From: Balanoglossus misakiensis
Taxonomy: Eukaryota; Hemichordata
Direction: 5' to 3'
Assembly: GCA_040954595.2 (NCBI GenBank)
Contig: CM082588.2
Coordinates: forward strand, 7,068,001-7,132,000
DNA length: 64,000 nucleotides
Made by a program: the position numbers and the translations under genes. Below are positions 1 to 11,585 of the stretch, piece by piece; within the stretch, counting starts at the first letter, position 1, and each line of letters begins with the position of its first letter. Under the pieces are notes generated by a model, which did not search any database, had not been told where the DNA came from, and saw nothing but the letters and a program-made list of their open reading frames with translations.

Positions 1-849
1 CTTGTTTGGATATAGCCGAATATTCAACAGGTGTGACGCGGCCATCTTCTCCAGTTTCCGCTGAAACTTTTCGCATGGTGTTTGTGTTACAAGTCCTCTG
101 AACTTCCACTTTGTGTTGTTATCGGAGTAGTTAAAGTAGCGAGCTACTTTTCCCATGCTACGGGCTGCTGCTTCGAATTCCTTCAGATCTTGTAGACTTG
201 ATATTGTGTGTACAGACAGGACTTCTATTGTGGTCCCCAACTCTGAATTACTAGCTGGACGCTGACCAACACCCATCTTTGCCAAGGGAATGTACAGCTC
301 ATGCGCCACTTCTGAATTCAGAGAAGCTTGAATCTTCCTCTTGTAGTCATCGCATACTGATGGACCAACTGACAGAATGGCGGAAGCCGCATTGATGTAT
401 TCCATAATTTCACCATCAAGGATTTCCAAATCGGAAGGCTCCAAGCTCATGTTGTCTATCATATCCGACAAAACTGGAACGAATCTCGGAATCCCAAGAT
501 CTTTTTGAATACACCTTGCAACATCGGCAGTTCCGTTCTTGCAAGCAGTTCCATATATTGTTGTTATCGGTAGACATTTCTTCAACTCGGGGAATCGGTC
601 AAGGTGACAAATTAACCAGTCCCTTTGCGGTTTCTGATTTCTCTTTACAGTTGGCAGAATCAACTCGACTCCATGTTTGCTCGCGTCCTCCACCTCTTCG
701 TCAGTTGCTTCCAAAACCATGAAGGAGACTTTATTTTCTCTGACAGCAAGGTCTATCGCTAGTTGTCTTTCAGTGATACATGTTGCTATGTTACGTCTTC
801 TCGGCCACCATTCTTCTCCAACAACCAATACACGATTACTGTGAGACAT
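1..849 (-). CDS. GT-B-like domain protein of innate-immunity type, N-terminal part (runs off window)
   Basis: An open reading frame of 283 codons begins with ATG at 849 and is still open at base 1, so the 3' end lies outside the window. The protein opens MSHSNRVLVVGEEWWPRRRN, continues with a conserved ITERQLAIDLA helix, and has an alternating strand/helix pattern up to ILSVGPSVCDDYKRKI (about residue 175). From memory this order (LVVGEEW, NRQLAIxLA, later VGVGPK-like motif) is the Rossmann-like glycosyltransferase-type N-terminal domain found in many amphioxus and other invertebrate proteins that also carry DEATH, TIR, NACHT or TPR modules. No catalytic residues can be assigned; such domains are probably sensors or regulators, not enzymes. 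The usual GGIS/GGLST loop is replaced by RRRNIATCI, so the nucleotide-sugar site may be degenerate. No intron is visible within the window. Family assignment is moderate; function is inferred. Confidence 0.6.
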   Translation of the reverse strand, partial: MSHSNRVLVVGEEWWPRRRNIATCITERQLAIDLAVRENKVSFMVLEATDEEVEDASKHGVELILPTVKRNQKPQRDWLICHLDRFPELKKCLPITTIYGTACKNGTADVARCIQKDLGIPRFVPVLSDMIDNMSLEPSDLEILDGEIMEYINAASAILSVGPSVCDDYKRKIQASLNSEVAHELYIPLAKMGVGQRPASNSELGTTIEVLSVHTISSLQDLKEFEAAARSMGKVARYFNYSDNNTKWKFRGLVTQTPCEKFQRKLEKMAASHLLNIRLYPNK

Positions 850-1835
850 CCTACAAGAGGAATATATATACACACAATATGTATGGTGTGACTCTATGAC
901 ACCGATAAATAGAACACTTAAATTTATTGGATATCAATCTATCAATCGTACGTGAAATTCAGTTATAATTGACTTTAGTGCTGATCGCACAAGTTCATGA
1001 AATATGCAAATTAGCAGTTAGTCGTCGTGGCACTACTGTAGATAAATCGTATTACATTCAAGTGACTATTATCCAATTTGCTGTACTTTTATGTACATGT
1101 CATAGGACATTCATATTTCTTTGCAGATCAAAAGCTTAACAACGTTCTGTGCAATTTGGCGTTGAAATGTGAGCACAGCGTCATTGCCAACATTTCTCGG
1201 TAAACGGTGATGCATACGGGTCTATGATATTTTGAACTGATATTGTTTCTGTTCAGAAAACATTTCATACAACGGCATCAAAAACTCAATTATTGACATT
1301 CTAGGTGTTATTTCACAACAAGATTTTACTTTTCATTCATCTGGATAAGTTTTAAGTAAAGCATTTGTACAACGTTTGCCAATGTAGCACATCTCTGTAC
1401 TGACGTGACACGGCAGGAATAGCGGCGCCAGAATTGGCACACTCCCAGAAACTTTGTGAGGTTGTCGCACTCTTCTGGGCCTTTCAGCCTCGGTTGTCAT
1501 GGATACAGTTCAAAGTACCGTAATATTAATTACAATCCTGAAAGGTATTCAGTCACCTCCAATTTAAATACGCCCATATATGGCTGAAATGGCGTATTTG
1601 AGTGTTCTTAAGAACGTATGGTGGCGCTCTTTTTTCGCGTGTGCCACCCACTGAAAATCTGTGATTGGTCACGTTCACTGTAAAGTAATTGGACATTGTT
1701 GTATATTCTAAACTATTGTAAATGGTTGTCTAAATAACGTCATCTTTGCGTAGAGAACGTTCTGTTAGAGTGTCCATTTTCTAGGACATTTGTAAGTTGA
1801 CAAACGGCAGGACAATAAATCATTAGTCGATATGA
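850..1835. other. intergenic, no gene seen
   Basis: No credible coding segment. The stretch holds the 5' flank of the minus-strand gene to its left and one copy (about 1545-1675) of a short dispersed repeat that recurs near 15.9, 37.7, 46.2 and 56.2 kb. Confidence 0.5.
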
Positions 1836-4110
1836 GGTGACCGATATATGCCCTTTGTCCGAATATAGAAATTTAAGACCTGGTTGGTATATAAATCAAC
1901 ATTGAACGAACTTCGTCTGTCTTGAAATGTAAAGGTGACTGCCAATGGTCAATTTAATTGATTTTAGGAGCAACTGCGTGTAATTATCGAATATGACACT
2001 ATCTACATTGCTATGCGCGTTCATGAAATGCTCACCTGTTGAAGTGTTTTCACTCCGCCTTGGTGTAAAAGTGGTCGTCGATGATTAAATGTGAGGCCAC
2101 AAACACAATCTTGACACCGACACACAGTCACACAGGACAGAAGTTTAAGGTTTTGCGGATCTATACGGATTCACACCAGAAGTTTTCTGTCTGAAGTCAG
2201 CGCCACGTTTACACCTCCTTAGTGGCACGCAGACAAAATGGAGGAAATATCGGGTGATTTTCCAAACCTCGCCCACACCCACTTCAGTTTAAATTATGGC
2301 ACTAATCAACAACACCAAGATTTACAAGGGGTTTTAAAAAAGACGCCATTAATGTGATGAAGTGGAATGTGCAAATTTTACAGAAACAACCCACGCGAGC
2401 GGCAAATATGGCCCAACAAGAGGTGATGTGGGGCGATAACCGGGTTGAACATTATAGCTAGTCGTTTGGTCACCTACTCTTGGACGGTCATAATTATTGT
2501 TGTTTTACCGCGTTCGCCATAAATATAGTACAAATCGCACTCTTTCTACTTCGGCCTCACCGAGAACTTTAAGAATTAAAAGTTTTACTCTATATGTCCA
2601 TTTTTTGGTATGCTTTCTGAAATTTATTGTTTCTGATGCGAATTTGGCTATTTTTGTCGTGTGAGAAATAGAATCCCACACACCAAGGACCTGGGATCCT
2701 CTTCCTCACACTGTGACTCGTGTGGGACAAACAATCCCCAACTCGTGTGAGAAATACGATGAGGTGACCGATATACGCCCTTTGTCCAAATAGACATATG
2801 AATATGTCAAGGAGATTGCGAATGGTGAATTTGATTCATATACATTGCAGAGCACTGACTTTAGGAGCAATCGCGCGTAATTATCGAATATGTTTTGCAA
2901 TGCGCATTCGCCAAAGCACGGTTGTGAGGGCGCTTTTTCCCATAGACTTTACATGGGCACGTGAATATAGGCATATGATAAGAAGTGTTTTCACTCCGCC
3001 GTGGTGTAAAAGTGGTTGTCGATGATTAAATGTCGGGCCACAAACACAATCTAGACACCGACACACAGTCACACAGGACAGAAGTTTAAGGTTTTGCGGA
3101 TCTATACGGATTCACACCAGAAGTTTTCTGTCTGAAGTCAGCGCCACGTTTACACCTCCTTAGTGGCACGCAGACAAAATGGAGGAAATATCGGGTGATT
3201 TTCCAAACCTCGCCCACACCCACTTCAGTTTAAATTATGGCGCTAATCAACAACACCAAGATTTACAAGGGGTTTTAAAAACACGCCAAATAATATTAAT
3301 GTGATAAGGTGGAATGTGCAAACTTTACAGAAAGAGCTTCCTAAATTACCGAAAATGACGCAATTAATAAGGTTATGATAATCATATTATCGGTCACTTC
3401 AATATTTTTTCGAATACCGAATTGCATTAATCACTTCGGCATTCTTTAAACGCTAACTCATGTGTTGAAAGGCATACAGCCTGTATTCTTAAATCAATTC
3501 GACTGCCCAAAATATTTTTAGAAGACGATTGTTTGCTTGATTTAAACACATTACTTGATGTAAAACATTTATACCACACTCTTACAGAATGTGAACGTTC
3601 GCACATAGTAAATACTTCCTCGGGTTGAACATTATAGCTATTCGTTTGGTCTCCTGTTCTTGGGCGGCCATAATAATGCAAATTAAACAGGGAAAATAGT
3701 ACAAATCGCACTCTTTATACTTTGGCCTGACGGAGAACTTTAAGAATTGATACTTTTACTCTTTTAAAATATGCTCATTTTCTGGTATGCTTTTTGAAAG
3801 CAATTCATGCCAATAAATCATTGTTCGTGTATAAATCGATCTCATGTGACAGATATACGCCCCTCAACCAGGTTTTTACCTTACGCTCTGTGCCGTGCAC
3901 GTATATGCAAATGAAAATTTACTGTTGATTCAGTATATGCACCTGTCACTAGGCATGGTAATTTCGGTTTATGCAAATAAGAGCAGCTCATTAACTCTTG
4001 ACTAAGTTCTGTCGAGCCTTTTCGTGATTCCTCACCTGTTGAAGAGTTTCACCCTCCCGTGGTGTTCAACGATGGTCTTCGAAGATTTAAACCAGAGAGG
4101 CTACGCGAAT
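1836..4110. repeat. tandem array of three diverged ~1 kb units
   Basis: Unit 1 (about 1836-2630), unit 2 (about 2760-3805) and a shorter decayed unit 3 (about 3840-4110) share the same order of blocks. Each starts with a GTGACnGATATANGCCC block, then TTATCGAATATG (units 1 and 2), then a block beginning GAAGTGTTTTCACTCCGCC. The block at 2041-2335 and 2988-3285 is nearly identical over about 295 bp. Units 1 and 2 later share a CGGGTTGAACATTATAGCTA block (2440 and 3619) and a GAGAACTTTAAGAATT block. Both well-preserved units contain a short open frame starting MEEISGDFPNLAHTHF (ATG at 2238 and 3179), which may be an exon remnant or chance. Confidence 0.75.
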
Positions 4111-5665
4111 GTTTAAGCTTGGGTTACGAATAATCAGGTCTCTGAAGCCTTTTCAAGTCTTGTGGAACATAAAACGTCACACCGCCATTTTGGTCGTCGG
4201 ACAACAGACGAAAAATGGTGTGCTTGGTTATTGCCATACCGAGGCTCACGTGGACTTTGAACTTAGTGCAAGTCTTTGTGTAGTAGACAAACTCAACATA
4301 ACGAACAAACATACTCTGGTTGGACAAACGAAGGTGGCGGAGTTTAATTTGCTATAAATGTCCGTTTCATATTGCCATAGTAATACTTGGAAATTGCAGA
4401 AGGTTGGAGATTCAGGAATGTATACCTCTTCCCTATCGAATTCTCTAGGTTTTCATTTCTTAATATCATAATGTTTTAGGAGTTTCCAGTCCTCTAATAT
4501 CTGTCAACATGTAATTATTAAACCACTGGGGGATCGTAGTTGTTCTTCTTTGTACGTTTCATATACACATTTGATATTAGTCTATATTATTTAAAGTCTA
4601 CAACATTGAATAAAGAAAAGTCCCATTGGGGCGTTGGCTGCGTTTTATGTATTTTTATTTCGAAAGATGCAAGCCTACCGTACTGTATTGCTCGAATAAA
4701 AACCAAATAATTCAGCAAGAAAATTACTCAATAAACAACCCCTGGATATCTGTCCAGCGTATGATGATATTGTCGACGATGTCTACTTGAAAAATATATA
4801 TTTAGAAGACGTATAGAATGTTTAAGGAATTACGGAGCTGTAACAGCCCCAACGCGCAAAGCACAACAGCTCAGCAAGACAATAACACTGGTATTTATCA
4901 GGTTAGATCCAGTAGTGACGTATGTTAGTGTCAGGCCAGGTGCAATCTTTCCCGTCACAGTTTTGCTTGTATAAGACTTAGTGCACAATGTTCCAACGGA
5001 AGGCACGGGAAAAATATCTTATCTGAGAAAATGTCCCTTGTGGGCTTTTTCACTCATAGCGAAATGGCACCAGACCAATATTGAGAGGTGCTTTGAACTC
5101 TCGACATCCAAATATAGTCTACGGGTGATTAAGACCTCCACATCCCAACATTTTCATGTCTAGTAGATACGTTATAAACAGCTTTACAAGCTTTTTGAAC
5201 GATTGATAATCTTTGTAGATATTGAATCTGATATCAGGCGGAAATTTGGCTACAATCTCTAACGTGACATCGTCGCAATAATCGTCATATCATGAAAATC
5301 CACTGCATCGATTACGTAATTCTCACACGGCCGAGGGGTACCACACCTTTTTAAGTAAACCGATTCTTCTTGAGATGACTATTCGAGGTAGACCTGGTCG
5401 GATTTAAAATCTGTATAAATCCCACAGAAGTTAAAACTTCTCTGTGGTATAATAAGTGATATCACGCTTAATTAGATTTGCTACTATAAATTGCGAGAGC
5501 CATTTTGAATTTCCGCCTGTGCACTAGAAAGTTACATGAACGACGGTTTTCACTTACACCAGGTGGGCTCATATGAGTAGCACCCCCTGTTTTACTGATA
5601 GGCGTACATCCGGAGACACAAATTGGATGCATCTGTCGCATATTGCATTTTGTCGTGTGGTCAAG
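4111..5665. other. intergenic, no recognisable gene
   Basis: An 82-codon plus-strand frame at 4109-4357 resembles nothing I recognise and lacks any supporting splice structure. The remainder is AT-rich sequence leading to the promoter side of the secreted peptidase gene. Confidence 0.4.
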
Positions 5666-8600
5666 ATGAAAGTACCAGTTCTGTTGGTGGCTTTATCAGT
5701 CTGTACTTTTGCAGGTAAATTTTTCTTAGAAATGTTTTTTTTTTTATATAATTTTCACTCACACTCACATGTACGAAGGCATCAAACAAGTTCTGCAAAG
5801 TCTTCTCTTCTCTGATTTTCCGTTGAACCCCCCCCCCCCCCACCAAAAAAACTTGGTGACGTCACTATCTCATTATTTTCCTTTCGCAGCATATCAAGAA
5901 GAGCCGTGTGGTGGCAATGGCGGTATTTGTGTGGAGACATCTTGCTGCCCGTTCAGAAATTATGTCTCCGGTCAATGTCCCAGTCAAGCGGCGGACGTAA
6001 AATGTTGCTACAGTACACCGACCTGTAGTAAGTATACACATAGACTCTCTCACAGCCCACGGTTCGCTACAACAAGGCTCTTCACTGACGTGCCCTCAAC
6101 CGTTTGGCAAGGGAGAAGCACCGTTTGGTGTTGTGTAGCGAACCTTCTTGCCAGGCACACATGCAATCAGTCCATAAGCCTGCATGGACGACGAGAGGGG
6201 CTGTGAGAGAGTCTAACACAGTCTTATTCAGAACCATAGTCCCTTCAAACAACTAACCTGAAAAGCCATGACATCGCTGTTCACAATCAATAAGGTCCTT
6301 ATACTAGTAAAATTTGACTGTGGTTAGTCACGGTGATGGTGTAATAATTATTAAGCAGTAGAAAAAGAGGTGAACATATTCCAATAGACGATTGAACATA
6401 AACGAATTACCTTTTATGGCGGTTTATTATGAGAAACATGTTTAATAGTATTCAAAACAGGTTCACAAGTACACATTGTCATTTGACAGCCTGGTTGGGA
6501 AAATCATATATCCCGGTACTAGTACTTGGCTGGCGGTCGAGTCACTCATAGAAGTCAACACCAATAGAAATGACGGGTACCACAAAGCCCAAGATAATTG
6601 TAAAAACACACAAATCATTGCCAAGTCGTCTGTTTGGGGTGTTTCCGATATGATGCGCTGAAACTCCTGCAAGACGTTGCCAATACGTGTCCGCAAGCAT
6701 GGCAAGGCCGACATATCCACTATGTCTCTCATTCCGTGTTCTCCTCATCTTTCTCCCGACCTCTGGCGATTTCTTACTTTTTCCGTTTCCTTTCCTTTTC
6801 ATGTTTCCTCTCGATTCTCTTTGTCCGAAAACACAACGTACGTCTCACTCCTCTCCGTAAAACAACAAAATCACGATTTTCTGGGCCGGCTGAGGCGCTT
6901 TCGGACTCGTACTGAGTTGGCTGTCTGACCAATCGTAGTAGTCGTCATTGGTAGGAACGCCCAGCACTAACAAATCCAATACGATTGTGAAAAAAATACA
7001 CAAATCATGTTGCAGTCTTATGCTTAGAAACGAGTATGTGAGATTTGCGAACGTTTGATAATTTAGAAGGGTATTCAGGAAATATTTGATATTAGACATT
7101 CGTGTTATCCATGTTCACGGAGAATAAGGACAGGGTCGTGATGAGAGTGGACTGCAGTTAGAGGGATTGTTATAATTCAGTGTCAACCACTTGCATCAAA
7201 GTTGAACACAACAGAACACATTCCAATAGACATTGCACAACAACAAGACTGTGTACTTTTCGAAATGTTTATTTATAAAAGGAGAAATGAAATGATAAAA
7301 TATAAGTGAAAGGCAGGGGTCCGGTCACGTGGAGTCGTTAACTGTTCTTAATGTGGATCCACTCGCACGCTCCTCCTGCCAAATTTCTTCAGCAACCACC
7401 GGACGAGACGTCGTCCACAGCACGACAGACAACCGGTCGGCTTTTCGTCCTCGTCCTGCACCTGGTTCGTGGACTCTTCGTTGTTTTTGTTCTGGGCGAC
7501 GTCGGCCGATTTCTTGCCTTTTCCTTTCCCTCTCCGCTTTTTCTCGTCCTCGTCCTCCTCGTCGGAGAACAGCAAGTACGGAGCCTCTACACTCTCTGTG
7601 AAACAACCTGAGTCGTCGTTGTTCGGCTCCTCGTCGCTTTCGGACTCCGAGTCGAATTTTCGGATGGGAGGAAGTACGAGGTGGTTCGGGAAACCATATA
7701 TCCCGGTGCTGGTACTTGGTTGGCTATCCAACCACTCGTAATAGTCACTATCACCCATTGGCACACCAGGCACCATCAAGGCCAAAACAATTGTCAAACA
7801 CACACAAAACATGGTCAAGTTGTATGTTGGAGTGTTAGGTAAAGTATGCCGTGTTCACACTCTTGCCAAACATTCTAATTCTTATTCGTTCTAGAACGCG
7901 TTTGTGACGTCGCCAAATAATGAACTTCCAACACGCAACACTGCAAGGCGCGCCCATTGGCCAGGTGTTTCGGGTGCGTTCAAAGGAAGACAATGCCGTT
8001 TTGCATTTTTATTAAAAGGCTTTGCAATGAGAAAAAAAAATAATACCGATTCAACTCTGTCAATTTCGTCGAGCTTGCACATGACAATATATTGCCGTTG
8101 TCAGCAAACTTATCATTTATTTTTTGCATACGACCGACGTAATCTGTCTATTTTCGTATTTCAATAAACTTGTGTGGAATATCCAGAAACTTGGTTCCCT
8201 GATATTTTGGGACAACTATTCATCTTCAGGGACATTGCATTGTGATCTGCTGTTATTGCTGGGCGAGTATCAGCAGAGACAATTTAGGCACACGTGTGTT
8301 TAGAAACCAATAGTCAAGTCTGCTAGCCAAACCCCAGTAGTATTGCGAACTTCTCCACTTCCTTGACCGCAATTAACAAATTGCTGAGATTGTGGACGTC
8401 AAAAACAAGCCTTGTTTAGTTGTCTCGTCACCTTTCAGCTTACAACGAGGAGCCGTGCCAAGGTTCTGGAGGTGAATGTGTCGAAAAGTCCTGTTGTCCC
8501 TACAGCAACTACGTATCCGGCTTATGTCCGACACAAGCTGCGGATGTCAAGTGTTGCTTCAGCTCCCCTAACTGTGGCGGTAGGATACAACTCTCGTTTG

Positions 8601-10850
8601 TAAAATTTAGTTTGACACTTCCGACTATGACGACGACCTTAATTTGGTATTTTTCATAGAAGCCAATTTACTTTCCCTTGGTTCATATGATATACAGGAT
8701 GTGTCAGAAGCAAGACTATATTTGAACTGTACATGTACTAGAATTGAGAGAGTCATTGAAGATTACATCAAATTTAAAGAAGTTGCCTTTGGGATAAAAA
8801 TCAATTACATGTACTGCTTGGAAAAAATGTTTGGCGCAAAACAATAGAATAAACGATACACAGACAGACAGACAGACAACCAAAAACAGACAGGAAAGAA
8901 GGCATTCAGACAGACAGACAGACAGACAGCCAATCTGATTAAAATCAGATGTAGACCAAACATAAAGACAGAGTCATAGATTGGCAGGCACTGAGGCAAT
9001 CAGACAGACAAACGGACAGACATGCGGTCAGGCATGAAGGCACACAGGCAGACGGACGGACAGACAGACAATTGGCTCCATTGTATAACCATTCTCCACC
9101 AATCGTCCTATGTGTGATGCGTGGATATTTGTCAAACAATTCAGGAGACGACGACGGTGGCGGTGGTGGTAGCTGTGGGTCCTCAGTTCAAAGCCTTGCA
9201 TGCGAAATCCTAAGCCACAAATCAATCACACTTCTGACCATCAACCCATCCGGAGTCAATGACGGTGCCGATGCTTATTCCAACGTCAAAGACACTTGCA
9301 ATGGAGGAACCGCCTTGAGATCATCGTAAGTAACTTAGTATTTCAGCGATTGGTAAAACTAGCTGTTATTTTAATTTGTGTATTTTTGAAAGATTGACAC
9401 ATACATTGTGAATAAATTTAATTTGCAAACGAAATAAAAATTTATTGTATACCCATATGTTCAAAAGTTTGTATGAGTTGTTTTTCGTGTGGAAAGAACT
9501 TTTCTTGTATATTATACTTTAACCCTTTCACTCCCCATTTCCCTCTTGAGAAGATCCAGAAGATCGATATTAATGAGCCAAACCATGGTGGTGAAAAGGT
9601 TTTTAAAATGTACCGGCACTGACAGAATCTATAATTCATTCATCCATACAGACATTTGCATATAATTTCTAATGGCATTTGCATGTATGTTTTATCATTG
9701 GTCAGATACTGCTGTTCATCTGGCTGTTCCCCAGGTGGTTCAACCTGCCTGTCTTACAACGTCTTGAAGTACATCAAGGATGTGGCCGATGCTGCTGGTC
9801 CAGTCCAGGTATGGGATTTTGATTTTCTGTTCCGAACACAGTCTCTTGGGGATTGTTACACTGCGATAACACGCCTATGACTTACTTTGACGTGATATCG
9901 CAGTTCAACATTCCCCAAGCTACTGTGGTTCTGGACGTTTTTTCCCCCCAAGGGCTTGGGATGGTATTACATGTACATGAGTGGTTTTGCATTGATTCCC
10001 ACATCTATACTGTTCCCAGTATCATTCAACCTGCAAATCTTTTTCTGGTATTTTTTTAAAAAAAATCCATGTGTATAGACTTGTTTGGCCAAAGAGCATA
10101 TATGTCACAACGAACATGCATCTGGGGCTCATTTCAGTAACTTTTTGCTAGAGTCACTCATTTCTGACTGAAGCCTACTCACTTCCAAAATAAATCTCGT
10201 CAGAGCTACATGTAAGATCCCTAGGGGTACATGCAACAGGTGGCAGAGCCTATTCTACATGAACAGGAGTACACGCCTACCACCACCACCACCGCCCCGC
10301 TACTTTGAGGTTTCTTGTGTGGGTATACCTCACCCTGAACATTTTTAAAGTGAGTTCATAGCCTAGATTTGAACAGTCCTACCTCGTGTTGGGCAAGCTG
10401 ATGGCCCCGATTCCCTCACAGTTCATGCATGCTCCACCGCCTTCGCTGAACTCCGTTATTGGTTGTGCGCCCCCCAACGTTCAGTTGGTGGCGTGCAGCA
10501 CCTGTGATGTTCTGCTACATATCATGCAAAACATCGGTTTCATGTGCCTATCTTGCTTGGCCAAACTGTTTAGGGGCAAATCAATGTATCTACAACATAG
10601 TAAAATGTGGGCTTTCATTTATGCAAGCCACTGACTTCTTTTTTTCTTTTAACAGGTTAATTCCATATCAGGTGCCTGTCATTCCACAACGTCATATCAC
10701 TACAAAGGCACAGCCGTCGATTTCCAAGTCTCCACAGGGAGTAAATACACTACTTGGATGAGCCTGTGTGCAGCAGCAGGGGCCCGTGAAAACCTTGGAC
10801 CGGGTGATGCCGGTCACAGTACTCACACCCACTGTGCATTTTACTCATAA
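5666..10850 (+). CDS. secreted LAS-type (M15/hedgehog-like) zinc peptidase with two N-terminal Cys-rich modules
   Basis: Six coding exons: 5666-5714, 5890-6027, 8439-8579, 9145-9325, 9706-9808, 10656-10850; all junctions are GT-AG and in phase, giving 268 residues. Exon 1 is a signal peptide (MKVPVLLVALSVCTFA). Exons 2 and 3 each encode one copy of a Cys-rich module (EEPCxGxGGxCVExSCCP, VSGxCPxQAADVKCC). After an Asp/Gly linker, exons 4-6 encode a domain with H-x6-D (HYKGTAVD) and a terminal H-x-H (HTH), the two zinc-binding signatures of the LAS fold; SYHYKGTAVD matches the SxHxxGxAxD pattern of D-Ala-D-Ala peptidases. Inference: extracellular peptidoglycan peptidase acting in bacterial defence or digestion. 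A polyadenylation signal lies at 10880. Its 2.4 kb second intron contains an opposite-strand gene cluster. The structure is well supported; the substrate is not. Confidence 0.82.
6042..6213. mobile_element. palindromic MITE in intron 2 of the LAS peptidase gene
   Basis: An 18-bp terminal inverted repeat, TAGACTCTCTCACAGCCC and its complement, bounds about 172 bp. ACACA lies immediately outside both ends, consistent with a 5-bp target duplication. No coding capacity. Confidence 0.65.
6470..7060 (-). pseudogene. two decayed copies of the adjacent cationic secreted-peptide gene
   Basis: Copy C (about 6480-6640) and copy B (about 6720-7060) are both on the minus strand and both resemble the intact gene at 7348-7818. 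Copy B keeps the signal-peptide core, then DDYYDWSDSQLSTS matching DSDYYEWLDSQPSTS, and a Lys/Glu-rich stretch; a one-base difference in a T run puts its ATG out of frame with the rest. Copy C keeps the signal region, but the Trp codon of the YEWLD motif has become a stop and the frame is also shifted near the start. They are therefore relics of local tandem duplication. Two unrelated decay events argue that only copy A is maintained. Confidence 0.7.
7348..7818 (-). CDS. small secreted protein with acidic middle and cationic C-terminus (antimicrobial-peptide-precursor-like), nested gene
   Basis: A single uninterrupted frame of 156 codons, ATG at 7818, TAA at 7348-7350, with an AATAAA signal on the same strand at 7268-7273. 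Residues 1-22 form a hydrophobic signal peptide ending near VPGVPMG. Residues ~23-100 are acidic (DSESESDEEPNNDDSG, FSDEEDEDE), followed by KKRRGKGKGKK, another acidic patch, a GCLSCCG cysteine knot, and a tail rich in Arg, Lys and hydrophobics (RRLVRWLLKKFGRR). An acidic pro-region paired with a short cationic amphipathic tail is the usual plan of antimicrobial-peptide precursors; that function is an inference. No family match is recognised. The gene sits antisense in intron 2 of the LAS peptidase gene beside two decayed paralogues. Alternatives: a matrix or mineral-binding acidic protein, or a recently duplicated orphan gene. Confidence 0.68.
   Translation of the reverse strand: MTMFCVCLTIVLALMVPGVPMGDSDYYEWLDSQPSTSTGIYGFPNHLVLPPIRKFDSESESDEEPNNDDSGCFTESVEAPYLLFSDEEDEDEKKRRGKGKGKKSADVAQNKNNEESTNQVQDEDEKPTGCLSCCGRRLVRWLLKKFGRRSVRVDPH
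8858..9072. repeat. (CAGA)n-type microsatellite
   Basis: Imperfect ACAG/CAGA repeats fill the third intron of the LAS peptidase gene, with purest runs at 8860-8875, 8905-8930 and 9040-9070. Confidence 0.85.
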
Positions 10851-11585
10851 ACACCTGGTATTTCGATTATTGTCCAAGAAATAAAAATATAATTGAACTT
10901 TAATTATGATCAGAGTAGTAAAATATGTTTCATTTAAACGTCACTTATTGTCAAGGTTTGAAGAATAAAAGACAGATTATATTCATATCATGGTAAAGGT
11001 GGAATGGGTTTTATTGATGGGACAATACCAACCATGCAAAATGATGCAAATGACTAGTCTCTCTGATATCTTTCAATTTTGTTCACGCCAGCGTCAAATA
11101 TCGCTGACATGTGAAAAGTGTGCCTCCGAAATGAGAAGTTCACAGTTCATGACTTCAGTCAATGACAGAGAGACTTTTATTGAGTTATTCATACTCAGAA
11201 TTTATTGTTTAAAACAAAAGTTAATCAATTTTTCAATGGAAACTGGTCAAAATTTGCAAATATTTACAAATTCATTCAGACGGCATATTTTAAGGAAACG
11301 ATACGAAAGTACAAGTTATTTCTACAAGGTGAGAGAATAGTACAGGTATTTATATAATTGGTTGTATCAATTTGGTCCATAGTTCAGAAATAGTACGATA
11401 AGTTGAAATAAAACTGGTGACAGTCTTGAAACAAATGGTGTGGAATAAAATATTCAAAATTACAATTACATTGGTTTGTTGAATAGAAATGCAACAAATG
11501 AAGTTCTTTAAAAAAATAAAACGACTGTCCCAAAAAATGGTTAATGTACATCTCATCTAAAAGATCCACTTGCTTTTTTCTGATC
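10851..11585. other. tail-to-tail gap between LAS peptidase gene and PPIL6
   Basis: AT-rich sequence holding the 3' untranslated regions of two convergent genes. A 116-codon plus-strand frame (10990-11340) has no domain, no splice context and biased low-complexity composition, so I do not call it a gene. Confidence 0.5.

Noticed and set aside
10990-11340. 116-codon plus-strand frame
   Set aside because: Lies in 3' flanking DNA of two convergent genes with no domain or codon signal.
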